A DNA stretch of 64,000 nucleotides from Acidobacteria subdivision 2 bacterium RH1 MAG20 (GTDB lineage: Bacteria; Acidobacteriota; Terriglobia; Terriglobales; Acidobacteriaceae), in assembly GCA_002197545.1 (NCBI GenBank), contig NFUO01000467.1:1-64000 (forward strand), written 5' to 3'. Positions within the stretch are counted from its first letter, which is position 1, and each line of letters opens with the position of its first letter. Of the stretch, positions 29,438-38,041 are shown one piece after another. Under the pieces are notes generated by a model. It ran no database searches. It saw only the letters and a program-made list of their open reading frames with translations, and was not told where the DNA came from. The position numbers and the translations under genes are program-made.

Positions 29438-30613
29438 TTAGTAAACGTCGCGCTGATACCGCTTCTGCTTCTTCATTGCAGCCAGATATTCGGTCGCATG
29501 TTCAAGCGTCCTGTTCGATCCCCTGGCGATGACATCCAGCAGCGCCGTCTCCACGTCCTTGGCCATGCGAGTCGCATCGCCGCAGACGTAGAAGTAAGCT
29601 CCCCGCTCAAGCCAGGAGTACAGTTCAGCAGCCTTTTCCTGCATACGGTCCTGAACGTAAACCTTCTTCGCCTGATCGCGCGAGAATGCCGTGTCCAGAT
29701 GGGTCAGCACGCCATCCTTATGCATCCCCAGAAGCTGATCCTTGTACAGAAAGTCCATCGCCTGTCGCTGCTCGCCGAAGAAGAGCCAGTTATCACCTGG
29801 ATAGCCCTTCGCCCGTCGCTCCTCCAGAAAGGCGCGAAACGGCGCAATCCCAGTTCCCGGTCCAATCATGATCACTGGAGCCGAAGTGTCCTCGGGAAGC
29901 CGGAAGTTCCCATTGGCATGAAGGAAGATAGGCATCGTCGAACCCACACCAGCGCGATCGCCGAGGTGCCCGCTCGCCACGCCCTGCCGATGACGTCCAT
30001 GCGACTCATACCGAACCACGCGCACCGTCGTCTGCACATTGTCCTCGTGCATCGCCTGGCTCGACGCAATCGAGTACATGCGCGGCGTCAGACGCTGCAG
30101 CACGTGAAACAACTGCTGCGGCTCCTTCACCACATGCGGAAAGTCGGTCGCCAGGTCCACAAACTCTCGCCCCCAGCAGTATTCTTCTGCCCGGGCCTTA
30201 TGCTCCGGCCCCACCATCACCTTCAGACCTTCAAGCTCGGGAGCTAGCTTCGCATACTGATTCAGGCTGCCACGGGCCAGCTTGCCAATGCCCAGCCGCG
30301 TCCGCAACGCCTCATCCAGGCTGATCTCTACCTTATAGTGGTCCAACACGCGCTCATCACCCTTGAACCCAAGCGCCGCCAGAACCTCAGCCACCGCATC
30401 AGGACGGTTCTCCGGGATAATTCCAACCGCATCGCCCGGGGTGTAGGTCATTCCCTCTTCAAGCGATAGCTCCACATGCCGGGTCTCTTTTTCCGATCCC
30501 TCAGCCGTCAACAGATCGTTTACCGTAACCATCGAATAAAACGGGTGATTGCGTGTGTACTTTGCCGAATGCGTCAGTGTTGCCTTAGCTTCCTGCTCCA
30601 AAACCTCAGTCAT
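29438..30613 (-). CDS. Flavodoxin-less FNR-type reductase (CysJ-like)
   Basis: A 391-residue protein matching the C-terminal FAD and NADPH part of sulfite reductase flavoprotein. FAD-binding motifs are TPRMYSIASSQ and GVASGHLGDRAG. The NADPH-binding part has MIGPGTGIAPFRAFLEER, WLFFGEQ and YVCGDATRMAKDVE. The C-terminus RYQRDVY has the aromatic end residue stacked on FAD in this family. The FMN (flavodoxin) domain is absent and no separate one is nearby. The ATG at 30613 is preferred; the longer frame adds 23 cysteine-rich residues. Likely electron donor: NADPH; acceptor unknown. Confidence 0.87.
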   Translation of the reverse strand: MTEVLEQEAKATLTHSAKYTRNHPFYSMVTVNDLLTAEGSEKETRHVELSLEEGMTYTPGDAVGIIPENRPDAVAEVLAALGFKGDERVLDHYKVEISLDEALRTRLGIGKLARGSLNQYAKLAPELEGLKVMVGPEHKARAEEYCWGREFVDLATDFPHVVKEPQQLFHVLQRLTPRMYSIASSQAMHEDNVQTTVRVVRYESHGRHRQGVASGHLGDRAGVGSTMPIFLHANGNFRLPEDTSAPVIMIGPGTGIAPFRAFLEERRAKGYPGDNWLFFGEQRQAMDFLYKDQLLGMHKDGVLTHLDTAFSRDQAKKVYVQDRMQEKAAELYSWLERGAYFYVCGDATRMAKDVETALLDVIARGSNRTLEHATEYLAAMKKQKRYQRDVY

Positions 30614-30681
30614 CCTTCCATGATAAAAGGTAAAGGCCATTCCGCAAAATACATCGGGTGGGGGACAACATCGCACAGCCA

Positions 30682-31224
30682 TCAGGGCAGCCGAAATACA
30701 ATTCCTGTACTCAACGTCTTCGGAGTGAAACTATCTCCCAAACCAGCAAGCCGCCCATAACTGAACTCCACCACACGCCAGTCCACCCGCGGGAATATCG
30801 TAAAGTCAAGACCACCGACAAACTGATAGGCAAACTTGGTTGACGACGTGCGTGCCGAACCCTGCCCGGTCTTCAGATGCCCGAAACCGCCCAACACCTC
30901 TCCATATGGCTTGAACGGCAGGACATGCGGCGTGACCGCGAGCCGCACACCTCCGAGCAAGGTGTCGAGTGCCTGGCTCGATCCTGCCCCATTCGTGTCT
31001 CCCCGGCCCGCAAACGTCCCGCGCACATCAAGCCCAGTGGCAAAGAATCCATGCCCGGAGTCGTGGTACAAGCCTACGGTCGGCCCATACATCCATGACG
31101 TATTAGGTGCGCTCACCTTGGCAGCAGTGAACTCGCCATAAATTGCCGTTTGCGCCTGCGCCACTCCAACTAGTCCCAACACTACTATTCCCAGCAAACA
31201 AATTCTGATCCATCGCATATACAT
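30682..31224 (-). CDS. Outer-membrane beta-barrel protein
   Basis: A 180-residue protein with a signal peptide (MRWIRICLLGIVVLGLVGVA, cleaved near AQA-QT). The mature part alternates hydrophobic and polar residues in short strands (GPTVGLYHDSGHGFFATGLD, FAYQFVGGLDFTIFP, DWRVVEFSYGRL) and ends with STGIVFRLP, like an eight-stranded OmpA/OmpX-type barrel. Role unknown; probably structural or adhesive. Confidence 0.8.
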   Translation of the reverse strand: MYMRWIRICLLGIVVLGLVGVAQAQTAIYGEFTAAKVSAPNTSWMYGPTVGLYHDSGHGFFATGLDVRGTFAGRGDTNGAGSSQALDTLLGGVRLAVTPHVLPFKPYGEVLGGFGHLKTGQGSARTSSTKFAYQFVGGLDFTIFPRVDWRVVEFSYGRLAGLGDSFTPKTLSTGIVFRLP

Positions 31225-31360
31225 CTTCCAAGTTTAAGCCTGCCGACGCACCTTGTCTTTCGCGCGAACCTGATGAATAACCTCTTTGCGAAATGCAGCA
31301 CCTTCACAGTGAATGTTCCTCGCGCAAAATACAGCAGGCACCATCCGCTACAATCGCAGT

Positions 31361-31741
31361 GTGCGCCGCTTCCTGGCATTTTCGATGTTGCTGCTCTTCA
31401 GCTTTCCGCTGGTTACACCGCTGCTTGCACTCTCCGCGAATCCAGATGCGAATCTCCCAGCCTGCTGTCGCCGCAACGGAGCCCATCATTGCCAGATGAA
31501 GGTGGAGCGGATGAGCACCTCCGCGCATCAGACCGCATTTTATGCCAATCCATCGAAGTGCCCCTTTTATCCCAGAGCAGCCACGCTAGTCCGGCACAAC
31601 GATGCAAAGCTTCATGTCATCGCAGAGCTTCTTGTAGAAGCAGTCAATCACTTCACCGTTAAAGCACCCTCATACGCTTACGTAAGGATTGCTCTCGATA
31701 CGGCATGGCAAAAGCGCGGCCCTCCCATCCAAACCTTCTAG
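31361..31741 (+). CDS. Exported Cys/His-rich peptide, copy 1
   Basis: A 126-residue protein with a signal peptide (VRRFLAFSMLLLFSFPLVTP). Directly after it comes ANLPACCRRNGAHHCQM, a compact CC...HHC cluster that could bind a metal. A later CPFY and the end KRGPPIQTF match the next gene's product. The start is taken as GTG at 31361 because the signal peptide begins there. It is a paralogue of the gene at 31896. No characterised family recognised. Confidence 0.7.
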   Translation: MRRFLAFSMLLLFSFPLVTPLLALSANPDANLPACCRRNGAHHCQMKVERMSTSAHQTAFYANPSKCPFYPRAATLVRHNDAKLHVIAELLVEAVNHFTVKAPSYAYVRIALDTAWQKRGPPIQTF

Positions 31742-31895
31742 CCTCTAAAGCCGATCTGATTTCGTTCCATTCGTGCCTGTAACTCAAGGCTCCCACTCGC
31801 TATGTGGCGCCTCGACAAACACGCGATCTTTTATCCGAACGACCTGCCGTTATCGACTAAAGTTGCTCTCCAACCATTACTGCATCGGGTCGCTC

Positions 31896-32288
31896 GTGCG
31901 CCGCATCATCTCCATCTCGCTGCTGTTGCTGTTCACTCTGCCGCTGGTCTCGCCGTTCTTCGCAGCGTCTACGGCAGATGCGGACGTACCCGTCTGTTGC
32001 CGCCGCAATGGCAATCACCACTGCATGATGGCCAAAGTCGCACAGCGCTCCTCCAGCGATGACAGCAAAACTAAAGCAGCAAATCTCCACGGGAGATGCC
32101 CCTACAATCTCGTCTCTCCCGTAGCGGTAAACCTTCCCTTTGTCCCAGACAAAGCCCAGCCAGCAATTTTCGCAGGCACTGTCAGCAATTCTGAGCATCC
32201 CACCCAAACTGAAGTCCCCCTTCGTATCTCCACCGACCGCTCCCACCGGAAGCGCGGACCTCCAGCTCTGATCCTCTCCCACTCCTGA
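31896..32288 (+). CDS. Exported Cys/His-rich peptide, copy 2
   Basis: A 130-residue protein with a signal peptide (VRRIISISLLLLFTLPLVSP) followed by ADVPVCCRRNGNHHCMM, CPYN and a C-terminal KRGPPALI. The same blocks in the same order as the upstream gene show a tandem duplication. The start is taken as GTG at 31896. It lies 67 bases before the TonB-receptor gene, so the peptides may work with that receptor, for example in handling a metal. That role is inferred from position and the CC/HHC cluster only. Confidence 0.7.
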   Translation: MRRIISISLLLLFTLPLVSPFFAASTADADVPVCCRRNGNHHCMMAKVAQRSSSDDSKTKAANLHGRCPYNLVSPVAVNLPFVPDKAQPAIFAGTVSNSEHPTQTEVPLRISTDRSHRKRGPPALILSHS

Positions 32289-32355
32289 ACACAGGAAATG
32301 GACCGTGCGGCATGGCACAAAACTGTGCGCCGCACCCGAACCCTCGGAGGAATCA

Positions 32356-35208
32356 GTGCAGCTTCTCAAGCGTCACCTTGCAGTCATCGTCTTCACCTTT
32401 GCCGTTATCTCAACGGCCGCTGCGCAACAGACCGTCAATAACGCCTCCCTCAGCGGTCGGGTGACCGATCCATCCGGCGCAGTCATCGCCAACGCACAGG
32501 TCACCGCAGCTCAGGTAGCAACTAACATCTCCCGCACCATCTCCACCGGCAAGGACGGGCGCTTCCGCTTCCCCTACCTGTCCCTCGGCACATACGATAT
32601 CCACGTCCATCAACAAGGTTTTGCCGAAGCCGACCGCTCCATCACCCTTACTGTCGGCGCAGACTTCGATCTGCAAATCGCTCTCACCCTTGCTGGAACA
32701 CAGACCTCGGTCAATGTATCCAGCCAGCCAGCGCTTCTCGAAACCAACCGCAGCGAAGTCGCCAATACCATCTCGCCTCATGAAATCCAGGACCTCTCTT
32801 TACTGGGACGCAATTTTCTCGATCTCGCCCTCCTTGTTCCCGGCGTCTCCCCTACCAACACCGCCAGCACCCAACTCTTCGCCGAAACATCTGCTGTCCC
32901 CGGCCAGGGAATCTCCATCGGCAGCCAGCGCAACTTTTCCAATAGCTTCGTCGTCGACGGCCTCTCCGCAAACGACGATGCCGCCGGACTCACTGGAACC
33001 TTCTACGGCCTCGACGTCGTCCGCGAGTTCCAGGTCGTCACCTCAGGCGGCCAGGCCGAGTTCGGCCGCGCTCTCGGCGGCTACATCAATATGGTCACTA
33101 AGAGCGGCACTAACGTGCTCCACGGTAGCGTCTACGGTTTCCTGCGCAACCAGCGACTCAATGCAGACAACGCACTCTCACAGAGTAAGCTCCCCATCAC
33201 CCAGGCCCAGTATGGAGCCAGCCTGGCAGGCCCAATCCTGCGCAACCGCACCTTCTACTTCGCCAACTTCGAGCGCAAGCAGCTCAATCAGGACGGCATT
33301 ATCACCATCGCTCCCGCCAACATCGCCGCCATCAATAGCCGCCTGCAGGCCATCGATTACCAGGGAACGCAGATCACTACCGGCCTCTACTCCAACCCGG
33401 TCCACACCAATAACTTTTTTGCAAAGATAGACCACCATATCAACGACCGCGACCAGGTCGGCGTCCACTATAGCCTCTACGAAGTCGATAGCCAGAACTC
33501 GCGCGGTGTCGGCGGACTGAGCGCCATCAGCGCCGCCGCTGCCCTCCACGATCTCGACCAGACCATCGCCATCAGCAACATCTTCACCCTCTCTCCCCTA
33601 ACCGTGAATGAAACTCGAGGTCAGTTCACACGGAGCAACCTGGCCGCTCTACCCAACGACACCATCGGCCCCGCCGTCAGCATCTCCGGCGTCGCATCCT
33701 TCGGCACACTCTCCGCCTCACCGACCGGCCACCTCGACAATCTCTACGAAGTCATCGACAACCTCTCTCATCAGGCAGGCACTCACTCGCTCCGCGTTGG
33801 CGTAGATTTCCTCTTCAACGACCTCACCATTACCTTCCCTATGTCCAACCGCGGAAGTTACTCCTTCTCCTCTCTCAATAACTTTCTCAACGGAACTTAC
33901 AACAACTCCGGATACACTCAGTCGTTCGGCAACCCCATCGTTCCCCAGACCAACCCTAACCTCGGCCTCTACGCGCAGGACGAATGGAAGTTTGCCCCAT
34001 CCCTCACCCTCAACGCCGGTATCCGCTACGATCTGCAATTCCTCAAATCCATCGCGACCGACACCAACAACATCTCGCCAAGACTTGGCTTCGCCTGGTC
34101 GCCCTTCGCACGCCGCACAATCGTCGTCCGCAGCAGCTACGGTCTCTTCTATGATCGCGTCCTTCTGCGCCCACTCTCGAACGCGCTTCAATCCAGCAAC
34201 AACACCACCAACATCAACAGCTCCACCTTCGTCACCGTCAGCGTCTCTCCCACACAAACCGGAGCACCCACCTTCCCGCACATCATCACCACACTCCCCA
34301 CTGAAGTTCTGGTTAACTTCGCCACCATGGCCCCTCACATCCAGAACGCCTACTCCGGGCAGGCAAGCCTGGAAGTCGAGCAGCAGCTAAGCGCCAGCAG
34401 CACCTTGAGCATCAGCTACCAGCACTTGCGCGGTCTCCATCTGCTTGCCTCGATCAACCAGAACACACCCACTTGCATCGCTACCGGCACGAATAACGGC
34501 TGCCGTCCCAACGCTGTCTACGGCAACAATAAGCAGTACCAGTCCGCTGGAGACTCCTATTACGACGGCCTCTCCGTCTCCTTCCAACTGAAGCCTACGC
34601 GCTGGGGTGCCTACCGTATCTCCTATAACTGGTCGAAGGCAATCGACGATGTCGGCGAATTCTTCTTCAGCTCTCCCATCGACAACTTCAACATCGCCGA
34701 AGACCGTGGCCTCTCCGATGACGACCAGCGCAACCGCCTCGTCTTCGACGGCACTATCCACTCGTCAATGGAACCCTCGCACGGTCTCTGGAGCCATCTC
34801 TCCAGCGGCTTCCTGCTCAGCACCATGCTGCAGTACTACTCGCCGCTGCCCTTAAACATCACTACGGGAACCAACAGTATTCAGGGCACAACGCTGCGCC
34901 CCTGTGTGCCCGGTGTTACCAACTGCACACAGGCGCTGCCCGGCACCGTCATCGGACGCAACATCGGAGTCGGGTTCAACTTCTTCAACATGAACACCCG
35001 CCTTAGCCGAACTTTTCCCCTCGGCGACCGCTTCCGTCTCGAAGCCATAGCCGAAGCCTTCAACGCGCTCAACCACCGCAACGACCTCATCCCAAATGGG
35101 ACCTTCGGAACCGGCCCATACCCCAATGCAGCCAACTCCAGCTTCGGCCAGCCAACCGCCGTCGGCGATCCGAGACAGGTCCAACTCGCCGCCCGCCTGA
35201 CTTTCTAA
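32356..35208 (+). CDS. Oar-like TonB-dependent receptor with carboxypeptidase-regulatory domain
   Basis: A 950-residue outer-membrane protein. It starts at a GTG with GGAGGAAT upstream, has a signal peptide (HLAVIVFTFAVISTAAAQQ), then a carboxypeptidase-regulatory-like beta domain (about 30-115, SGRVTDPSGAVIANAQVTAA), a plug region (GRNFLDLALLVPGV, then FVVDGLSANDD) and a long barrel ending ARLTF, with a terminal aromatic residue for BAM recognition. This architecture is typical of Acidobacteria, where such receptors are numerous and probably import plant or soil polymers. No TonB box was identified with confidence. Confidence 0.92.
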   Translation: MQLLKRHLAVIVFTFAVISTAAAQQTVNNASLSGRVTDPSGAVIANAQVTAAQVATNISRTISTGKDGRFRFPYLSLGTYDIHVHQQGFAEADRSITLTVGADFDLQIALTLAGTQTSVNVSSQPALLETNRSEVANTISPHEIQDLSLLGRNFLDLALLVPGVSPTNTASTQLFAETSAVPGQGISIGSQRNFSNSFVVDGLSANDDAAGLTGTFYGLDVVREFQVVTSGGQAEFGRALGGYINMVTKSGTNVLHGSVYGFLRNQRLNADNALSQSKLPITQAQYGASLAGPILRNRTFYFANFERKQLNQDGIITIAPANIAAINSRLQAIDYQGTQITTGLYSNPVHTNNFFAKIDHHINDRDQVGVHYSLYEVDSQNSRGVGGLSAISAAAALHDLDQTIAISNIFTLSPLTVNETRGQFTRSNLAALPNDTIGPAVSISGVASFGTLSASPTGHLDNLYEVIDNLSHQAGTHSLRVGVDFLFNDLTITFPMSNRGSYSFSSLNNFLNGTYNNSGYTQSFGNPIVPQTNPNLGLYAQDEWKFAPSLTLNAGIRYDLQFLKSIATDTNNISPRLGFAWSPFARRTIVVRSSYGLFYDRVLLRPLSNALQSSNNTTNINSSTFVTVSVSPTQTGAPTFPHIITTLPTEVLVNFATMAPHIQNAYSGQASLEVEQQLSASSTLSISYQHLRGLHLLASINQNTPTCIATGTNNGCRPNAVYGNNKQYQSAGDSYYDGLSVSFQLKPTRWGAYRISYNWSKAIDDVGEFFFSSPIDNFNIAEDRGLSDDDQRNRLVFDGTIHSSMEPSHGLWSHLSSGFLLSTMLQYYSPLPLNITTGTNSIQGTTLRPCVPGVTNCTQALPGTVIGRNIGVGFNFFNMNTRLSRTFPLGDRFRLEAIAEAFNALNHRNDLIPNGTFGTGPYPNAANSSFGQPTAVGDPRQVQLAARLTF

Positions 35209-35224
35209 CTGCAAAGGAACCACG

Positions 35225-35425
35225 ATGACCAGAAGTTCAATCAATCGCCCCATCGTAATCGGCCTCACGACAGCGTTCCTGCTGGTCATCGCGTTCCTCA
35301 TCTGGCAGCACACAAAACCGCTCATCCAGACGCACCATCAGACCTTCCTCTTCGAGCCCCTCTACGTCGTCTGGAGCGGGACAGACGCCATCCAAGCTTC
35401 ACTCATCCGTGGCACTCCTCAATAG
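35225..35425 (+). CDS. Small single-pass membrane protein
   Basis: A 66-residue protein with one transmembrane helix (IVIGLTTAFLLVIAFLIW) and a C-terminal segment of about 35 residues (KPLIQTHHQTFLFEPLYVVW). AAAGGAACC precedes the ATG and it lies 16 bases after the receptor gene, so cotranscription is likely. No family recognised. Confidence 0.65.
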   Translation: MTRSSINRPIVIGLTTAFLLVIAFLIWQHTKPLIQTHHQTFLFEPLYVVWSGTDAIQASLIRGTPQ

Positions 35426-35550
35426 ATAACCGCTATCTATTCAACAGCGGCAAGAACACGTTTTTGGAGTAGCGGATGAGAGGGATGCAGACTGTGTAAA
35501 ATGACAATCGTACATATAACCCGCAAAACACGCACAGGAGAACCACAGCA

Positions 35551-36561
35551 ATGTCGAAGTTGACCCCAGGTAAGCTCGCCGGACTCAAAGCCGTCTCTGA
35601 CTCACGCGGAGTCATCGCCGCTGCGGCGATGGACCAGCGCGGCTCTCTCCAGAAATCCCTCGCCAAAGAGCGCGGCGCGGCAGCCGATGCCCACGATCTC
35701 GAAGTCTTCAAGACCCTCGTCACCGAAGTCCTCACCCGCCACGCCTCCGCCATCCTCCTCGATCCCGAGTACGGTCTCCCCGCCTCCAAGCACCGTAATG
35801 GCAAGGGCCTTCTACTCGCATATGAAAAGACCGGCTACGACTCCCAGACCCCCGGCCGTCTACCCGACCTGCTCGATCTGTGGAGCGTCCGCCGCCTTAA
35901 AGAAGCTGGTGCCGACTGCATCAAGATCCTCCTCTACTACACCCCCTTCGAGAAGTCCTCCATCAATGACCACAAGCAGGCATGGATCGAACGTATCGGC
36001 GACGAGTGCCTCGCCCACGACATCCCCTTCTTTCTGGAGTTCGTCGGCTACGACGCCGATGGCGGCGATGAGAAGTCTCTTGCTTACGCGAAAAAGAAGC
36101 CCGAGATCGTCTCCGGGGCCATGGCCGAGTTCGGCAAGGCCCGCTACAACGTCGACGTCCTCAAGGTAGAAGTCCCCATCGTCATGGAATTCGTCGAAGG
36201 CACTAAATCCTTCAAGGGCGAAAAGGCCTACACCCGAGCCGAAGCCCTCCAGCACTTCCGCGACGCCGAGGGCATGACCCACAAGCCCTTTATCTATCTC
36301 TCCGCCGGCGTCTCCAACCCCGTCTTCATTGAGACCCTCGAACTGGCCGGCGAATCCGGAACCAAGTTCAACGGCGTTCTCTGCGGCCGCGCCACCTGGA
36401 AAGATGGCATCGCCATCTACGCCAAGCAAGGCGCAGACGCCTTCAAGCACTGGCTTGAGACCACCGGCGTAGAAAACATCAACAACGTCAACAACAGCCT
36501 CAAGGCCGCCAGCCCCTGGTACCTGAAATTCGGCGCCAAGAGCATGGACGACCTTAAGTAG
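35551..36561 (+). CDS. lacD: Tagatose 1,6-bisphosphate aldolase (LacD-like)
   Basis: A 336-residue class I aldolase of the LacD type, cleaving tagatose 1,6-bisphosphate to dihydroxyacetone phosphate and glyceraldehyde 3-phosphate; family members also accept fructose bisphosphate. Motifs are AAAAMDQRGSLQKSL at the N-terminus, AILLDPEYGLPA, CIKILLYYTPFE, DVLKVEVPIVMEFV with the Schiff-base lysine, and FIYLSAGVSNPVFIETLELA. CAGGAGAACC precedes the ATG and a strong terminator follows. It stands alone, so it may be a general glycolytic aldolase here and not part of lactose use. Confidence 0.88.
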   Translation: MSKLTPGKLAGLKAVSDSRGVIAAAAMDQRGSLQKSLAKERGAAADAHDLEVFKTLVTEVLTRHASAILLDPEYGLPASKHRNGKGLLLAYEKTGYDSQTPGRLPDLLDLWSVRRLKEAGADCIKILLYYTPFEKSSINDHKQAWIERIGDECLAHDIPFFLEFVGYDADGGDEKSLAYAKKKPEIVSGAMAEFGKARYNVDVLKVEVPIVMEFVEGTKSFKGEKAYTRAEALQHFRDAEGMTHKPFIYLSAGVSNPVFIETLELAGESGTKFNGVLCGRATWKDGIAIYAKQGADAFKHWLETTGVENINNVNNSLKAASPWYLKFGAKSMDDLK

Positions 36562-36580
36562 TTTCAAGCGTCTTACAGGA

Positions 36581-36612
36581 AGAGCCGTGGCTACACGCCA
36601 CGGCTCTTCTTC
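36581..36612 (+). terminator. Rho-independent terminator of the aldolase gene
   Basis: A perfect 11-bp stem AGAGCCGTGGC / GCCACGGCTCT with loop TACAC is followed by TCTTCTT. It begins 20 bases past the aldolase stop. Confidence 0.85.
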
Positions 36613-36655
36613 TTACTACTTCATTTTTTCTTACGCAGCGCTAGGATTCCAGAAA

Positions 36656-38032
36656 ATGCCCTTTAAGCCGACTCCTCTATTTTCGCTTCTGCTCGCGCCC
36701 GCACTAGCTCTCTGCCAGACTCAGGCTGGCCCTCTTCCCGCCACTATGCTCCCTGCCGGAACTCCGCTCCCCGTCCAGATCGACGACCACCTCCCCATGC
36801 GCGTCGGCCAACCCATCCGCGCCCAACTCATTTACCCTGTCTATGCCAACGACGCGCTCGTCCTGCCTGAACACACCGTACTCACCGGTACCGTCACAGC
36901 ACTGCGCTCAAACAACTCCCGGCGCATTCGTGCCAGTATGGGCGGAGACTTTACACCCTTCCACATCCCTGTTGTGCTCTTCACCCAGATCATCCTCCCC
37001 GACGGAACCGCTCTCTCCTTTTCCTCTGATCCCGCTACCGATGGAGCTCCCATCTACCGCGCCGTGGCTCCGCCGCCGTCCAAAGGTGGCTTTCTGCGTC
37101 AGGAGTTCAATATGGGCCTAGACGTCGCTCGTGACGATCTTGCCCTCTTCATCTCCCCCGGCAGAGGCGACCGGCTAAAACAGTTGTTTTATAGTCAGAT
37201 TCCCTATCATCCTCAACGCATCGAAAAGGGCACCGCCTGGACCATCGAAACTACGGCACCACTTCTGATCCCGCCGCAATCCGCTCCACCTCCACTTCCA
37301 CCGCTGCCCACCAAGGTTGTGCGGAAACGCCGCTTCTGGGAGAAGCCAGTTCCCGAAGCACCTCCAGCCGACGATGGTCCCGGAAGATGGATCATTCAGG
37401 CCTATCTCGACGAGCCTCTAAGCTCTGAAACCTCCACCAGCGGGCAGGTCATCAAAGCAACGGTAGCCGAACCCATCTACAACCCCAATCACACCATTGC
37501 CATTCCCCAGGGCGCAACTCTTGTCGGCGCCGTCACCCAGGCTAAGCCGTCTCGCCGCTTCGGTCGCAGCGGAAACCTGAGCTTCAGCTTCCGCCAATTG
37601 ACCTTGCCGGAAGGTAAACCGCAAAACGTCGAAACCACACTCACCGGAGCTGACTCCGGTGAAGCACTCGCCCTCAACTCCGAAGGCCAGGTGAAATCAA
37701 AGCCACAAGACAAGCTCAGTGTCCCCATCTTCCTCGCTCTTCTCGCCAGCCGGCCTCTGGATCAAGATCGCCATGATAACGGCAACGGTCTTGGCAAAAA
37801 CGCCGCTGGCGGCGCTGCCGGCCTGGGTCTCGTCGGCACCATCATCGGTCTGGGTGGAGCATCGCCAAACGTCGCAGCCGGCATCGGCTATTATGGCGCT
37901 GCGCTCGCCGTCTATTACCGCTGGATCGCCCGTGGCAAGAAGATCACCTTCGCTCGCAATACCCGTATCGTCGTCCAGACCGTCGCTCGTCACTCAGCCG
38001 CCATGCAACCCGATCCCACAAGGTCCAAATAG
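36656..38032 (+). CDS. Exported hypothetical protein
   Basis: A 458-residue protein with a signal peptide (MPFKPTPLFSLLLAPALALC). Two similar beta-rich segments (about 30-80, LPVQIDDHLPMRVGQPI; and about 275-335, GQVIKATVAEPIYNPNHTIA followed by IPQGATLVGAV) alternate strands and glycines in the manner of TrbI/VirB10-like beta folds. A proline-rich linker with PPPLPPLPTK separates them, and a glycine-rich hydrophobic stretch (AAGGAAGLGLVGTIIGLGGA) lies near the C-terminus. The start was set by the signal peptide. I do not recognise a named family. Confidence 0.7.
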   Translation: MPFKPTPLFSLLLAPALALCQTQAGPLPATMLPAGTPLPVQIDDHLPMRVGQPIRAQLIYPVYANDALVLPEHTVLTGTVTALRSNNSRRIRASMGGDFTPFHIPVVLFTQIILPDGTALSFSSDPATDGAPIYRAVAPPPSKGGFLRQEFNMGLDVARDDLALFISPGRGDRLKQLFYSQIPYHPQRIEKGTAWTIETTAPLLIPPQSAPPPLPPLPTKVVRKRRFWEKPVPEAPPADDGPGRWIIQAYLDEPLSSETSTSGQVIKATVAEPIYNPNHTIAIPQGATLVGAVTQAKPSRRFGRSGNLSFSFRQLTLPEGKPQNVETTLTGADSGEALALNSEGQVKSKPQDKLSVPIFLALLASRPLDQDRHDNGNGLGKNAAGGAAGLGLVGTIIGLGGASPNVAAGIGYYGAALAVYYRWIARGKKITFARNTRIVVQTVARHSAAMQPDPTRSK

Positions 38033-38041
38033 CCTTAGCCG

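Noticed and set aside
36587..36655. Possible longer N-terminus of the exported protein at 36656
   Set aside because: The added 23 residues are encoded by the aldolase terminator hairpin, and the signal peptide begins at 36656.
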